Notes: generated by a model not told the origin, from the letters alone. Shown: positions 16,732 through 26,402, counted from the stretch's first letter. The stretch is DNA of 64,000 bases from GCA-2733415 sp965178635 (GCA_965178635.1 CBCXVT010000008.1:1-64000), one strand, 5' to 3'. Numbers and translations are program-made.

Positions 16732-17967
16732 TTGATTACTATTTACACTATTCTTACGCAACTTGCACAACAGCTATTAAAACTAATAGCGCTATTTAAT
16801 CCGAAAATTAAACTTTTTGTTGATGGCAGGAAAAATGTATGGCAGCATTTGAAACTGCACATTACACCAAATGACAAAACAATTTGGATTCATTGTGCAT
16901 CTTTAGGTGAATTTGAACAAGGCCTACCCATAATTGATAACTTAAAAAAAATATATCCCTCTCATAAAATTGTACTAACATTTTTCTCTCCTTCTGGTTA
17001 TGAGGTGAAAAAGAATAGTGGTGCAGCAGATATTATCACTTACTTGCCATTAGATACCAAAAAAAATGCAAGAAATTTTATTAATGCAGTACACCCAGAG
17101 TTTGCAATTTTTGTGAAATATGAATTTTGGCCTAATTATTTAGCTGAGCTAAAAAGTCATAATATTGACACGTATTTGGTGTCTGGTATTTTCAGAAAAG
17201 AACAAGCCTTTTTTAAATGGTTTGGTAAACCAATGCGAAAATCATTGAAAACATTTACTCATTTCTTTGTGCAAAATGAGGTTTCTGAACAGTTACTGCA
17301 TAATATTAACTTCAAAAACACAACCCTTAGTGGTGATACTAGATTTGATCGCGTTGTAGAAATCCTGTCGCGCGATAATTCTTTAGAATACATTAAGCAA
17401 TTTAAAGATGATAAAATCACAATAGTTTACGGAAGTTCATGGCCTGAAGATGAAGCTGTCTATTTAGATGCTATAAACACTTCTTCTAAATCCGTAAAAC
17501 ATATTATTGCACCACATAACATTAATACGCAACAAATTGAAAGGCTAAAGCTTAACATATCTAAATCTGTAATTTTGTATTCTGAAATGGATGAAAAGAA
17601 TTTAGCAGATTATGATGTGTTTATAATCGATACCATTGGCTTGCTCACCAAAATATACAGTTATGCAGATATTGCTTTTGTTGGCGGCGGATTTAAAACG
17701 GGTTTACACAACACACTTGAGCCTGCAACTTTTGGAATCCCTATAGTCACAGGACCATTGTTTAAAAAATTTCAAGAAGCTAAAGATTTGGTGAATTTAA
17801 AAGGATTACTTGTAGTCAATTCAAAAACTGAGTATTTAACGACCATTGAACAACTTCTAAATTCTGAAGACTTAAGAACAGCTATTGGAAATATTAACCA
17901 AACTTACGTTACTGAAAAAGCAGGTGCTACAGGAAAAATAATGAGGTATTTAAAATCTCAGAACTAG
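16732..17967 (+). CDS. waaA: 3-deoxy-D-manno-octulosonic acid (Kdo) transferase
   Basis: 411 residues. Attaches Kdo from CMP-Kdo to lipid A precursor at the inner membrane. A membrane-associated N-terminal helix is followed by the GT-B N domain with catalytic Glu60 in HCASLGEFEQG. Then come the VKYEFWPNY and VSGIFR blocks, and the C domain with VYGSSWPEDEA, AFVGGGFKTGLHNTLEP (nucleotide-sugar site). No ATG is present: an in-frame TGA lies 48 bp upstream, and TTG at 16732 is the best start because it gives the expected N-terminal helix. Divergent from the DegT gene. Confidence 0.93.
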   Translation: MITIYTILTQLAQQLLKLIALFNPKIKLFVDGRKNVWQHLKLHITPNDKTIWIHCASLGEFEQGLPIIDNLKKIYPSHKIVLTFFSPSGYEVKKNSGAADIITYLPLDTKKNARNFINAVHPEFAIFVKYEFWPNYLAELKSHNIDTYLVSGIFRKEQAFFKWFGKPMRKSLKTFTHFFVQNEVSEQLLHNINFKNTTLSGDTRFDRVVEILSRDNSLEYIKQFKDDKITIVYGSSWPEDEAVYLDAINTSSKSVKHIIAPHNINTQQIERLKLNISKSVILYSEMDEKNLADYDVFIIDTIGLLTKIYSYADIAFVGGGFKTGLHNTLEPATFGIPIVTGPLFKKFQEAKDLVNLKGLLVVNSKTEYLTTIEQLLNSEDLRTAIGNINQTYVTEKAGATGKIMRYLKSQN

Positions 17968-17971
17968 TCAT

Positions 17972-18002
17972 AAAAAAAAACACGATACCGAAATACCGTG
18001 TT
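17972..18002 (-). terminator. Terminator between waaA and the lipocalin-like gene
   Basis: Minus strand: AACACGGTA (from 18002) pairs with TATCGTGTT (ending 17979) with one G-T pair, followed by seven T residues (17972-17978). It ends the lipocalin-like gene and may act on waaA from the other side. Confidence 0.65.
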
Positions 18003-18023
18003 CTTTTACTCAAAATAAACTAT

Positions 18024-18427
18024 TTATAAACGTGTAAACTCCGACTTTTCTAAGTACTCATGCTCGCTTTCTAATTCTGAAAGTTCTAATTCTTGCGTTG
18101 TAGCAGAATTCACTTTCCATAAACTATGCATGGTTCTTAGTGGGTATTCTTTTTCAGGAATTAATATTTTCAAACTCTTTGAATCTTCCCATAATTCTCC
18201 ATGTTCCCGATGTATCATTACCTCCTTTTGTAATTAACAACACATTATTAGGTGTGAATTCAAACACATAAGTTGATAACTCTGTAACATCTGCATGCTT
18301 TTAAATAAGTTACCTTCCAGGTTCCTAAAATATCATTTTCAGAAATAGAACTTTGATGTGTAGTAGCGTTATCTTTTTCACATGACAACATCAATATACT
18401 TAATAAGAAAACATAAATTACTTTCAT
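18024..18427 (-). pseudogene. Lipocalin-like lipoprotein, two frameshifts
   Basis: Starts at ATG 18427 with a lipoprotein signal (YVFLLSILMLSC). The mature part opens with NDILGTWKVTYLK, typical of the lipocalin-like domain of Bacteroidota. The frame then shifts twice by an apparent extra base. The first is in the A run at 18299-18302, after which KHADVTELSTYVFEFTPNN is read. The second is near 18195-18201, after GNDTSGTW, where ELWEDSKSLKILIPEKEYPL follows. The two +1 changes add up to a corrected length of 133 residues, normal for this family. The coding signal is intact on both sides, so consensus errors are as likely as decay. Function unknown. Confidence 0.6.
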
Positions 18428-18585
18428 AACATAACTTTTTAAAATTGAATGAGTTATGTTTTCCGGGAGACTATAAATATATATAAATTTGTTGTTTTCA
18501 CAACACAAAAGAGTAGTTTCGCAACAACCTAAAAGCATTTTTTCGTTAAAAGCGTTTAATTATCCGATGAACTACAAAAGCAGAT

Positions 18586-21187
18586 TTACGCTTTTACCAA
18601 CATACGCTTAATTTCATTCAATTTCATCAAGGCTTCAATTGGCGTAAGTGTATCAATATCAGTATGTAAAATTTCTTCTTTAAGATTTGAAAGTAAAGGA
18701 TCATCCAAATTAAAGAAGCTTAATTGCATCTCATCTTGTACTGCATTTAAATCATCAGTTAACTCTTCCGAAGAATGTGACTTTTCCAATTTCTTTAAAA
18801 TTTTATTGGCTTTTCTGATCACCTGCTGTGGCATTCCAGCCATTTTCGCCACATGAATACCAAAACTATGATGGCTCCCGCCTTCTACTAACTTTCTTAA
18901 AAAAAGAACATTATCTTTTGTTTCCTTAACTGAAACATTAAAAGTTCTTAATACGTTTGAATGTTTTCGGTCATTTCATTCAACTCGTGATAATGAGTTG
19001 CAAAAAGCGTTTTTGCTTTTGCAGGGTGCTCATGTAAATATTCCGAAATTGCCCAAGCTATAGACACGCCATCATAAGTACTTGTACCACGCCCTATTTC
19101 ATCTAACAATACTAGACTTCTATCAGAAAGATTGTTCAATATGGAAGCTGTTTCGTTCATCTCTACCATAAATGTAGATTCTCCCATAGAAATGTTATCA
19201 CTTGCTCCTACACGAGTAAATATTTTATCTACCAAACCAATTCTTGCGCTATCTGCTGGCACAAAACTTCCCATCTGAGCAAGTAACACAATTAATGCAG
19301 TTTGACGTAGAATTGCCGATTTACCAGACATGTTAGGCCCAGTATCATAATCATTTGTTGTGTGTTATTATCTAAAAACACATCATTAGCAATATATGTT
19401 TCCCCTAAAGGCAGTTGTTTTTCTATAACAGGATGACGACCATTTGTAATATCTAAATCATACGAATCATCAATAATTGGTAACACATAATTGTTTGTTT
19501 TTGCCAGTTCAGTAAAAGAACTCAAGCAATCTAACTGTGCAATTAAATTGGCATTTTGCTGAATAGATTTGATATAACTCGTCATCCATAACACCAAATC
19601 TGAAAATAGTTGTTGTTCTAAAACTCCTATCTTTTCTTCGGCTCCAAGTATTTTGACTTCGTATTCTTTAAGCTCTTCTGTAATATATCGTTCTGCATTA
19701 ACTAGAGTTTGTTTCCTTACCCACGATTCTGGAACTTTATCTTTGTGTGTATTTCTAACTTCAATATAATACCCAAATACATTATTGGATGCTATTTTTA
19801 AAGATGTAATGCCCGTTGCTTCAGTTTCACGTTGCAGCATTTTATCTAAATAATCCTTTCCAGAATAGGCCAAAGATCTGTACTCATCAAGCTCAGCGGA
19901 AAACCCCGTAGCAATTGCTTTTCCTTTAGCTATGTTAACTGGCGCTTCTTCATTTAAAGTTTCCTTTATTTTAGCTCGTAACACATCACAACTGTGCAAA
20001 TTATCGCCAATAGCTTTTAAGGCATCATTATCACATTGTGTTGCTAAAGCCTTTATTGGCACAATGGCTTCCAAAGAATTTTTTAATTGAATTACCTCTC
20101 GTGGACTCACTTTTTGAGTGGCCACTTTAGAAATCAAACGTTCTAAATCGCCAATTTGCTTGGTATAATTTCTTATTTTATCAAAGGTTTGATTGTTATT
20201 TAATAAATAAGACACCACTTGATGACGTTGTTGAATTCGTGCTACATTTTTTAACGGCAAGGCCAACCAACGTTTTAACAAACGTCCTCCCATCGGGGAA
20301 ATGGTTTTTGTCAATAACATCTAAAAGTGTCACCGCATTAACAGACTGAGAACCATATAACTCTAAATTCCTCACTGTAAAACGGTCCATCCATACATAT
20401 TCATCTTCTGCTATCCTATTGATTGCCGTAATGTGTTCTAATTTATTGTGTTGAGTTTCTGACAAATATACAAAATAGCTCCTGCAGCTACAACACCTTC
20501 ATCTAAATGTTCAACACCAAAACCTTTTAAAGAACTTGTTTTAAAATGATTCGTTAAAACCTCCTTAGCATAATCTTGCTTGTAAATCCAATCTTCTAAA
20601 TAAAACGAATGGTAATTTGTTCCAAATGCTTCTAAAAACTGACTCTTTTTATTTTTTGGCACTAAAACCTCACTCGGACTAAAATTTTGAAGTAATTTAT
20701 CAATATACTCTTCATTACCTTGTGCTAATAAAAACTCCCCAGTTGAAACATCTAATAACGAAATTCCAATATGTTTTTTACCAAACTGGAGTGCACATAA
20801 AAAGTTGTTCGTTTTTGAACTGAGCACTTCATCATTTAAAGCGACACCAGGAGTTACTAATTCAGTTACCCCACGTTTTACAATTTTCTTTTCCTTACTT
20901 GGTGCTTCTAACTGATCACAAATGGCAACACGCATCCCAGCTTTTACCAATTTAGGCAAATAGGTATTTACTGAGTGGTGCGGAAAACCTGCTAACTCCA
21001 ATTTATCGCCTCCATTATTACGATAGGTTAACGTAATTCCTAAAACTTGCGCAGCCTTAATAGCATCTTCACCAAAAGTTTCATAGAAATCCCCTACTCT
21101 AAATAGCAACATCGCATCAGGATATTTCGTCTTGATGGTATTGTATTGCTTCATTAATGGAGTGACTTTCTTCTCTTTAGCTGCCAA
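18586..21187 (-). pseudogene. mutS: DNA mismatch repair protein MutS, four frameshifts
   Basis: Complete MutS if four single-base indels are corrected: a missing base near 20464-20466, an extra base in the T run 20305-20309, a missing base near 19343, and a missing base near 18955. Corrected length is 867 residues. Visible parts: mismatch-binding N domain (LLFRVGDFYETFGEDA with the Phe-x-Glu motif), LLDVIDKTISPMGGRLLKRW, the Walker A region GPNMSGKSA (spanning the third break), LVLLDEIGRGTSTYDG (Walker B), FATHYHEL, then HVAKMAGMPQQVIRKA. The start is probably TTG at 21187 (LAAKEKKVTPLMKQY); the upstream ATG at 21319 would place the divergent DUF1573 promoter inside the gene. No missense damage at motifs is seen. 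Confidence 0.85.
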
Positions 21188-21242
21188 AGTGTGTGCTTTT
21201 AAGTTTGTAATGTGCGAATTTAATGAAATTAGGACAATTATA

Positions 21243-21273
21243 TTTTGAATTACTTCAAGATTTAGTATTTTTG
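21243..21273 (+). promoter_or_regulatory. Promoter of the DUF1573 gene
   Basis: TTTTG at 21243-21247, an 18-nt spacer, then TATTTTTG at 21266-21273, fitting the Bacteroidota -33/-7 pattern. The ATG follows 67 bp downstream. Its position also argues against starting mutS at 21319. Confidence 0.65.
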
Positions 21274-21339
21274 GAAAACTTGCCCATTTTGGCATCATTA
21301 TTGAAAATATTAACACCACATAAAAACAATTAAATTATC

Positions 21340-21777
21340 ATGAAAAAATTAATCACATTTGTATTTGCATTAGCATTATTCACTGGAGTAAACGCACAAG
21401 AAACTAAAGGTGCTCAAATAGAATTTGAACAAGAAGTAATTGATTACGGAGAAGTTGAATATGCATCTAACGGAGAGCGTGAATTTGTTATTAAAAACAC
21501 AGGAGATGCGCCATTAATCATCACTAAAACTAAAGGGTCTTGCGGATGTACAGTGCCTACAAAACCAACTGAGCCTATTTTACCAGGAAAATCAGCGGTT
21601 ATGAAAGTAAAGTATGATACTAAAAGAGCTAACCAACCGTTCTCAAAGAGTATTACAGTAACATCTAACGCTGTTAACTTCCCAACAAAAGTTGTGAAGA
21701 TTAAAGGAAAAGTATTAGCAAACCCTAATTCTAAAAAAGTAACATTAAAAAAGCCTTTAGCATCTGCTGCTAAATAA
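21340..21777 (+). CDS. DUF1573 domain-containing exported protein
   Basis: 145 residues: signal peptide (cleavage after NAQ, residue 19), then a DUF1573 domain of immunoglobulin-like beta strands. Hallmarks are EVIDYGEVEYASNGEREFVIKN near the start, the cysteine motif GSCGCTVP, and LPGKSAVMKVKYDTKR. Such proteins are abundant in Bacteroidota periplasm and have no settled function; the fold is like that of ASH/MSP-type adhesion or assembly domains. Single-gene unit with a clear promoter and terminator, likely well expressed. Confidence 0.9.
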   Translation: MKKLITFVFALALFTGVNAQETKGAQIEFEQEVIDYGEVEYASNGEREFVIKNTGDAPLIITKTKGSCGCTVPTKPTEPILPGKSAVMKVKYDTKRANQPFSKSITVTSNAVNFPTKVVKIKGKVLANPNSKKVTLKKPLASAAK

Positions 21778-21798
21778 GCAACTTTATACACAAAACAA

Positions 21799-21827
21799 GA
21801 AAAGCACTCTAAGGAGTGCTTTTTTTT
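21799..21827 (+). terminator. Intrinsic terminator of the DUF1573 gene
   Basis: AAAGCACTC (21801-21809) / GAGTGCTTT (21814-21822) with a 4-nt loop, followed by T5. Strong, compact hairpin. Confidence 0.85.
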
Positions 21828-21872
21828 ATGACTTATTTTATTGATTTTTGCACTATCTAAAACAGTAGTATT

Positions 21873-22397
21873 TTGAGAAAATTAAAAAACAGCGAATTAA
21901 ACAGGAAATCTGTAACTGAATTTAAGTCGGCAGAAAAAACACCTATCATCGTTATACTTGATAATATTAGGAGTTCAAACAACGTAGGCTCTGTATTCAG
22001 ATCAAGTGACGCCTTTTTGATTGAGAAAATATACTTGTGTGGTATTACAGCTACACCGCCTAATAAAGACATACAACGTACAGCACTTGGTGCAACAGAT
22101 TCTGTAAATTGGGAATACCAGAAAGACACTTTAAGCATTGTACAAAAATTACAAGCAGAAGGTATTTATGTGGCTAGTATTGAACAAGCTGAAAATGCTA
22201 TTATGCTTGACGAGTTTAACCCTGAAAGCGGACAGAAAATAGCTATAGTCATGGGGAATGAAGTGAAAGGCGTACAACAAGATGTGGTTACGGCTTCAGA
22301 CACCTGTATTGAAATACCGCAATTAGGTACAAAACATTCGTTAAATATTTCAGTTACTTGTGGTGTAGTGTTATGGGATTTATTAAACAAATTGTAA
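21873..22397 (+). CDS. SpoU/TrmH-family tRNA/rRNA methyltransferase
   Basis: 174 residues, a compact SPOUT 2'-O-ribose methyltransferase with no extra RNA-binding domain. Motif 1: VILDNIRSSNNVGSVFRSSDAF. Motif 2: IAIVMGNEVKGV. Motif 3: EIPQLGTKHSLNISVTCGVVLWDLL, which together form the knotted AdoMet site. Start is TTG at 21873 (MRKLKNSELNRKSV, the N-terminus usual in flavobacterial homologues); no ATG lies nearby. The RNA target cannot be told from the sequence. Confidence 0.9.
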   Translation: MRKLKNSELNRKSVTEFKSAEKTPIIVILDNIRSSNNVGSVFRSSDAFLIEKIYLCGITATPPNKDIQRTALGATDSVNWEYQKDTLSIVQKLQAEGIYVASIEQAENAIMLDEFNPESGQKIAIVMGNEVKGVQQDVVTASDTCIEIPQLGTKHSLNISVTCGVVLWDLLNKL

Positions 22398-22501
22398 TTT
22401 AATAAGAGTTGACTAAAGCTGATTGGAAACTTCCCTGTAAATTAACTTTGATTTTGAAGAAGTTCTCAAATAGATAATGAATAACCCCATATCTTTAAAA
22501 A

Positions 22502-22930
22502 ATGAATTTAGATCATATAAATAAAATTTGGAGTAGATTCTCTGCAGTAAAACAGACAGAATTGAAGCACAAAGAACGTACTATAAACAACGCCATACAA
22601 TCTAATTATTTAATAAATTATACTGATGAGTTAGCTACCTTTACTTTTATCGGCATGCTATCTAAGTCCTCCCAAGGTCATATCACTGATAAAACATCAA
22701 TAATTGTAGAGTTTAACAACAGGTTAAACATACAAAATTTCGAAATTCATAAAACCAATGAAATTAATAGTGAATTTGAGAGACGTCTTTTAAACCAGCT
22801 TGATAAGTTTAATGGTCATAATATTACTTTGAAAGACGAATTTATAAGAATTGATACTGAGCATATCTTTTCTTCCATAGATGAATTTGAACAAGTCACA
22901 GATTTAATCTTTACATTAAAAAAAGACTAA
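22502..22930 (+). CDS. Hypothetical protein
   Basis: 142 residues, soluble, no signal peptide or membrane segment. Charged and rich in Asn, Lys and Glu. Predicted alternation of strands (ELATFTFIGML, TSIIVEFNNRLNIQNFEI) and a C-terminal helical part suggests an alpha/beta fold. I do not recognise the family. It stands between the SpoU methylase gene and the convergent DoxX gene, with no terminator seen after it. The coding call rests on length, codon use and an ATG in a proper intergenic position. Confidence 0.6.
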   Translation: MNLDHINKIWSRFSAVKQTELKHKERTINNAIQSNYLINYTDELATFTFIGMLSKSSQGHITDKTSIIVEFNNRLNIQNFEIHKTNEINSEFERRLLNQLDKFNGHNITLKDEFIRIDTEHIFSSIDEFEQVTDLIFTLKKD

Positions 22931-22971
22931 AATATTACACGTAAACATAGTATTCCTTGCTTTAAACTATA

Positions 22972-23328
22972 TTAAACAAACGTATACGCCCAATAGATTA
23001 ATAACACTTGTATTGGCAAACGCAATAAGGTTACTAATACAAGCTTTTGTTTGTGTTTAGCTTTTTGAAAATGATACACATTTGCAGGAAACACAGCAAT
23101 CAGCAATGCAATAACGCCTATTGCAGCATACTGTCTTGTAGTTGTAAACAGTAGTGCTAATCCTAAAATAATTTCTATTACACCTTCTAAAATATTTGTA
23201 AACTCAGGAAAAGGCACCCATTTTGGGGTGATTTTTAAATAGAATTTTGGTTTTACAAAATGAAACACTCCAGCTATTACATAAATGGCCGCCATGCAGT
23301 ATAAAGAAACGAGTTGTAATGTTGTCAT
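22972..23328 (-). CDS. DoxX-like family membrane protein
   Basis: 118 residues with four hydrophobic helices. IYVIAGVFHFVKPKFYLKITPKW and FPANVYHFQKA are typical of small DoxX/MauE-related proteins of Bacteroidota. Function in the membrane is not established; relatives have been linked to redox or quinone processes. The start lies 13 bp after the stop of folK-dNK on the same strand, so the two are probably co-transcribed. Confidence 0.8.
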   Translation of the reverse strand: MTTLQLVSLYCMAAIYVIAGVFHFVKPKFYLKITPKWVPFPEFTNILEGVIEIILGLALLFTTTRQYAAIGVIALLIAVFPANVYHFQKAKHKQKLVLVTLLRLPIQVLLIYWAYTFV

Positions 23329-23341
23329 TTTATCAAAGTAT

Positions 23342-24469
23342 TTAAGCTACTATTTGCTGTATGATTGAAAGATAGTCTTTTCTATTTTTAACAAAATCTA
23401 ACTCAGACACATCAATAATTTTCACATTTAAATGCGGTTGAGATTTGATAAACTCCACATAACCTTTATTGATGTTTTCTAAGTATTCTGGTTGAATATC
23501 TTGTTCGTAATCTCTACCACGCTTTTCAATATTTTGTAACAAACGTTCCGTATTTTGATATAAATACACATACACATCTGGTTGTTGCATCTCTTTATAA
23601 ATCACATTGAAAAACTTTCTGTACAAAACGAATTCGTCTTCTGGCAACGTTACTTTTGCAAAGGTTAATGATTTAGAAATATGGTAATCTGCCACAACAA
23701 ATTCTTTAAACAAATCATATTGCGCAATGTCATCAGACAATTGCTTATATCTATCTGCTAAAAAACTCATCTCTAACGGAAAGGCAAAACGTGCTTGGTC
23801 TTCGTAAAATTTTGGTAAAAATGCGTTATCAGCAAAACGTTCCAATATACATTTAGCATTAAAATCACTTGTAATTTTATGTACTAAAGACGTTTTTCCA
23901 CTACCAATATTTCCTTCAATAGCTATAAAATTAAATTTAGAGAAGACATGAGCATCAAACGGATTGTTCAATGTCTCAGTTATTTTAACCACTTCATTAG
24001 TATCTGTACACTCGTCTAACAACACTGAAACTGTTTTCTTTAAAACAGGATGCATAATTCCAGAAGCAATATCTGCCAAAGGCGCCAACACAAAGTTCCG
24101 ATCTTGTAAAGCAATATGTGGTATTGAAAGTGCTGTAGTTTTCATGACAACATCTGCGTAAAACAACACATCTATATCAATACATCTCGCTTCATAAGCT
24201 GTTGTTGTTTTTTCTGCTCTACCTAGGGATATTTCTAGTTGTTGTAGCTCTTTTAATAAAAATTCTGGCTGTAAATCTGTTGTTAAACAAACGCAACAGT
24301 TTAAAAAATTTGCAGAATCAAATCCCCAAGATTTTGTTTCATAAATTGGTGATATTGCAACGGTATTACCAATGTTTACGTACAATGCATCAATAGCTTT
24401 CTGAAGGTATTGCAACCTATCTCCTTGATTTGTACCTAATGAAATAAATATTTTTTGTAACGAATTCAA
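23342..24469 (-). CDS. folK: Bifunctional HPPK (FolK) - deoxynucleoside kinase fusion
   Basis: 375 residues with two enzymes. About 1-160 is 6-hydroxymethyl-7,8-dihydropterin pyrophosphokinase: FISLGTNQGDRLQYL, YETKSWGF, FLLKELQQLEISLGR, and the ATP/Mg motif RCIDIDVLFY. About 178-375 is a deoxynucleoside (deoxyguanosine/deoxyadenosine-type) kinase: P-loop EGNIGSGKTSL, the ERFADN segment, FLADRYKQL, VVADYHISKSLTFAK and the lid region EKRGRDYEQDI. The first makes the folate precursor, the second phosphorylates salvaged deoxynucleosides. This fusion is common in Bacteroidota, so it is expected here. It fits the nucleoside transporter, ThyA and DHFR found elsewhere in the window. Confidence 0.92.
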   Translation of the reverse strand: MNSLQKIFISLGTNQGDRLQYLQKAIDALYVNIGNTVAISPIYETKSWGFDSANFLNCCVCLTTDLQPEFLLKELQQLEISLGRAEKTTTAYEARCIDIDVLFYADVVMKTTALSIPHIALQDRNFVLAPLADIASGIMHPVLKKTVSVLLDECTDTNEVVKITETLNNPFDAHVFSKFNFIAIEGNIGSGKTSLVHKITSDFNAKCILERFADNAFLPKFYEDQARFAFPLEMSFLADRYKQLSDDIAQYDLFKEFVVADYHISKSLTFAKVTLPEDEFVLYRKFFNVIYKEMQQPDVYVYLYQNTERLLQNIEKRGRDYEQDIQPEYLENINKGYVEFIKSQPHLNVKIIDVSELDFVKNRKDYLSIIQQIVA

Positions 24470-24573
24470 TGAAATACAGACTTATTATTTAATTATTACG
24501 ATAGCTCACAAAGCTACAGAAATTTTAATCTTAATCTCTCCTTTTTAAGGAGTATAACCTAAATAAATTACAA

Positions 24574-26349
24574 ATGAATTTTTTAAAACGTGTTTTATCA
24601 ACTGTTGTCGGAATTGGGGTATTCTTCGGTTTATTCTTCTTTTTATTAATACTGATTGGAGCTGCAATTGGTAGTGGTGATAAAGACAAAATCACCGTGG
24701 AAAAAAACTCAGTATTGGCCATAAATTTAGACGAAGATATGCCAGACTATGCTGGTAAGTTTGATTATGGTGAGTTAAATGAACTGTTTAAAGGCAATAA
24801 AAAATACAATGGTTTATTTAACGTAATAGATGCCATTAACTATGCTACTACAGATGACAACATAAAAGGTATTAGCATAAAAAACAACACTTTAAGTGCA
24901 GGAATGGCACAAACAAAAGCATTAAGAGACGCTTTATTAGAGTTTAAAAAATCAGGAAAGTTTATTGTTGCTTATGGCGATATTATCGGACAAAAAGACT
25001 ACTACTTAAATTCTGTTGCTGATGAAATTTACTTGAATCCAGTTGGGGCATTAGATTTTAAAGGATTAGCAACAGAAATTTTATATTATAAAGATTTTCA
25101 AGACAAGTATGGCTTAAAAATGGAAGTTATCCGTCACGGAAAATACAAAAGTGCAGTAGAACCATACTTAGCGCAAGAAATGAGCGATGCTAATCGTGAA
25201 CAAATTTCTGTTTTCTTAAATTCGATTTGGAATGAAATGAAAAAAGAAATTGGTGCGAGCAGACAAATTGATGTTGCACAATTAGACACCATTGCGGACA
25301 ATTTATTAGCACGAAATAGTAAAATGGCAGTGAACTCAAAACTAATTGACAAACTAATTTATGTTGATGAGTTTGATGCTATTATCAAAAACAAATTAGG
25401 CGTAGATACTAATGACGATTATGAAGAAATTGGCATTTATGATTACGCTAAACACACAGCTGGTAAAAACCGTTCAAAACAACTTAAAATAAAAGATAAA
25501 ATTGCTGTGATCTATGCACAAGGTCAAATCATGTATGGTGAAGGTGATGAAAAACAAATTGGACAGGGTGTTATTAACAAGGCTCTAAAAAATGCTCGTG
25601 AGGACGATAAAGTAAAAGCAATCGTTTTACGTGTCAACTCACCAGGAGGTAGTGCATTAGCGAGTGAGTTGATTTGGAGAGAAATTGAACTAACAAAAGC
25701 CGTAAAGCCCGTGATTGTTTCAATGGGGAATTTAGCAGCATCTGGAGGATATTACATTGCCTGTAATGCTAATAAAATTATTGCAGAGCCAAGTACTATT
25801 ACAGGAAGTATTGGTGTGTTTGGAACTTTACCAAATGCTCATGAATTTATGAATGGTATTGGTATTAACGCCGAGCAAGTTACTACAAACAAAAACTCAG
25901 TGGATTACAGTATTTTCGAACCAATGACTGAAGAGCAACGTGCCTTTATAAAAGAAGGCGTTGTAGATATTTACGAGTTATTTACAAACAGAGTTGCTGC
26001 AGGACGAGGAATGGCTCAAGAAGCAGTACATGAGATTGCTCAAGGGAGAGTTTGGACTGGTGCTGATGCCCTAAATATTGGTTTAGTAGATGAATTGGGA
26101 GGCTTAGATGTAGCTTTACAGCACGCCGCTGAAGCTGCTGAGTTAGAGACTTACAAAATAAAAGAATTACCTATTTACGATAAAGACTTTGAGAAAATGA
26201 TAGAAAGCTTTGGTTTATTCCAAACCAAGGAAGAGTTATTAAAAGCTGAATTAGGTGAGTACAATTATCACATTCTTAACAAAATGAAAACAATCACACA
26301 AATGGAAGGCACACAAATGCTGTTACCATATGCGATAGAAATTAAATAA
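24574..26349 (+). CDS. sppA: Signal peptide peptidase SppA, 67K type
   Basis: 591 residues. An N-terminal membrane helix (about 10-33) precedes two tandem ClpP-fold S49 domains. The general-base lysine is in the first domain (VIRHGKYKSAVEPY) and the nucleophile serine is in the second (GNLAASGGYYIACNA), as in the 67K tetrameric form of Escherichia coli. VLRVNSPGGSALASE and GSIGVFG are also typical. It degrades cleaved signal peptides within the inner membrane. Ends with a terminator at 26371-26402. Confidence 0.95.
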   Translation: MNFLKRVLSTVVGIGVFFGLFFFLLILIGAAIGSGDKDKITVEKNSVLAINLDEDMPDYAGKFDYGELNELFKGNKKYNGLFNVIDAINYATTDDNIKGISIKNNTLSAGMAQTKALRDALLEFKKSGKFIVAYGDIIGQKDYYLNSVADEIYLNPVGALDFKGLATEILYYKDFQDKYGLKMEVIRHGKYKSAVEPYLAQEMSDANREQISVFLNSIWNEMKKEIGASRQIDVAQLDTIADNLLARNSKMAVNSKLIDKLIYVDEFDAIIKNKLGVDTNDDYEEIGIYDYAKHTAGKNRSKQLKIKDKIAVIYAQGQIMYGEGDEKQIGQGVINKALKNAREDDKVKAIVLRVNSPGGSALASELIWREIELTKAVKPVIVSMGNLAASGGYYIACNANKIIAEPSTITGSIGVFGTLPNAHEFMNGIGINAEQVTTNKNSVDYSIFEPMTEEQRAFIKEGVVDIYELFTNRVAAGRGMAQEAVHEIAQGRVWTGADALNIGLVDELGGLDVALQHAAEAAELETYKIKELPIYDKDFEKMIESFGLFQTKEELLKAELGEYNYHILNKMKTITQMEGTQMLLPYAIEIK

Positions 26350-26370
26350 GCTTACCATTTACTTTGAATG

Positions 26371-26402
26371 AAAAAGACCTTGTTTATCGCAAGGTCTTTT
26401 TA
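26371..26402. terminator. Intrinsic terminator of sppA
   Basis: AAAAGACCTTG (26372-26382) / CAAGGTCTTTT (26390-26400) with a 7-nt loop, T and A tracts on both sides; probably bidirectional between sppA and the convergent antiporter gene. Confidence 0.85.

Noticed and set aside
18586..21319. Five separate genes in place of mutS
   Set aside because: The pieces join in order as one MutS protein when four single-base indels are corrected; none has its own start signal or complete domain.
21188..21319. Longer mutS starting at ATG 21319
   Set aside because: The added 44 residues are not MutS-like, and the stretch holds the divergent DUF1573 promoter (21243-21273).
24536..24551. CTCCTT/AAGGAG hairpin before sppA as a terminator or ribosome-binding control
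   Set aside because: Six-bp arms with no T run, and Bacteroidota make little use of Shine-Dalgarno pairing; too weak to call.
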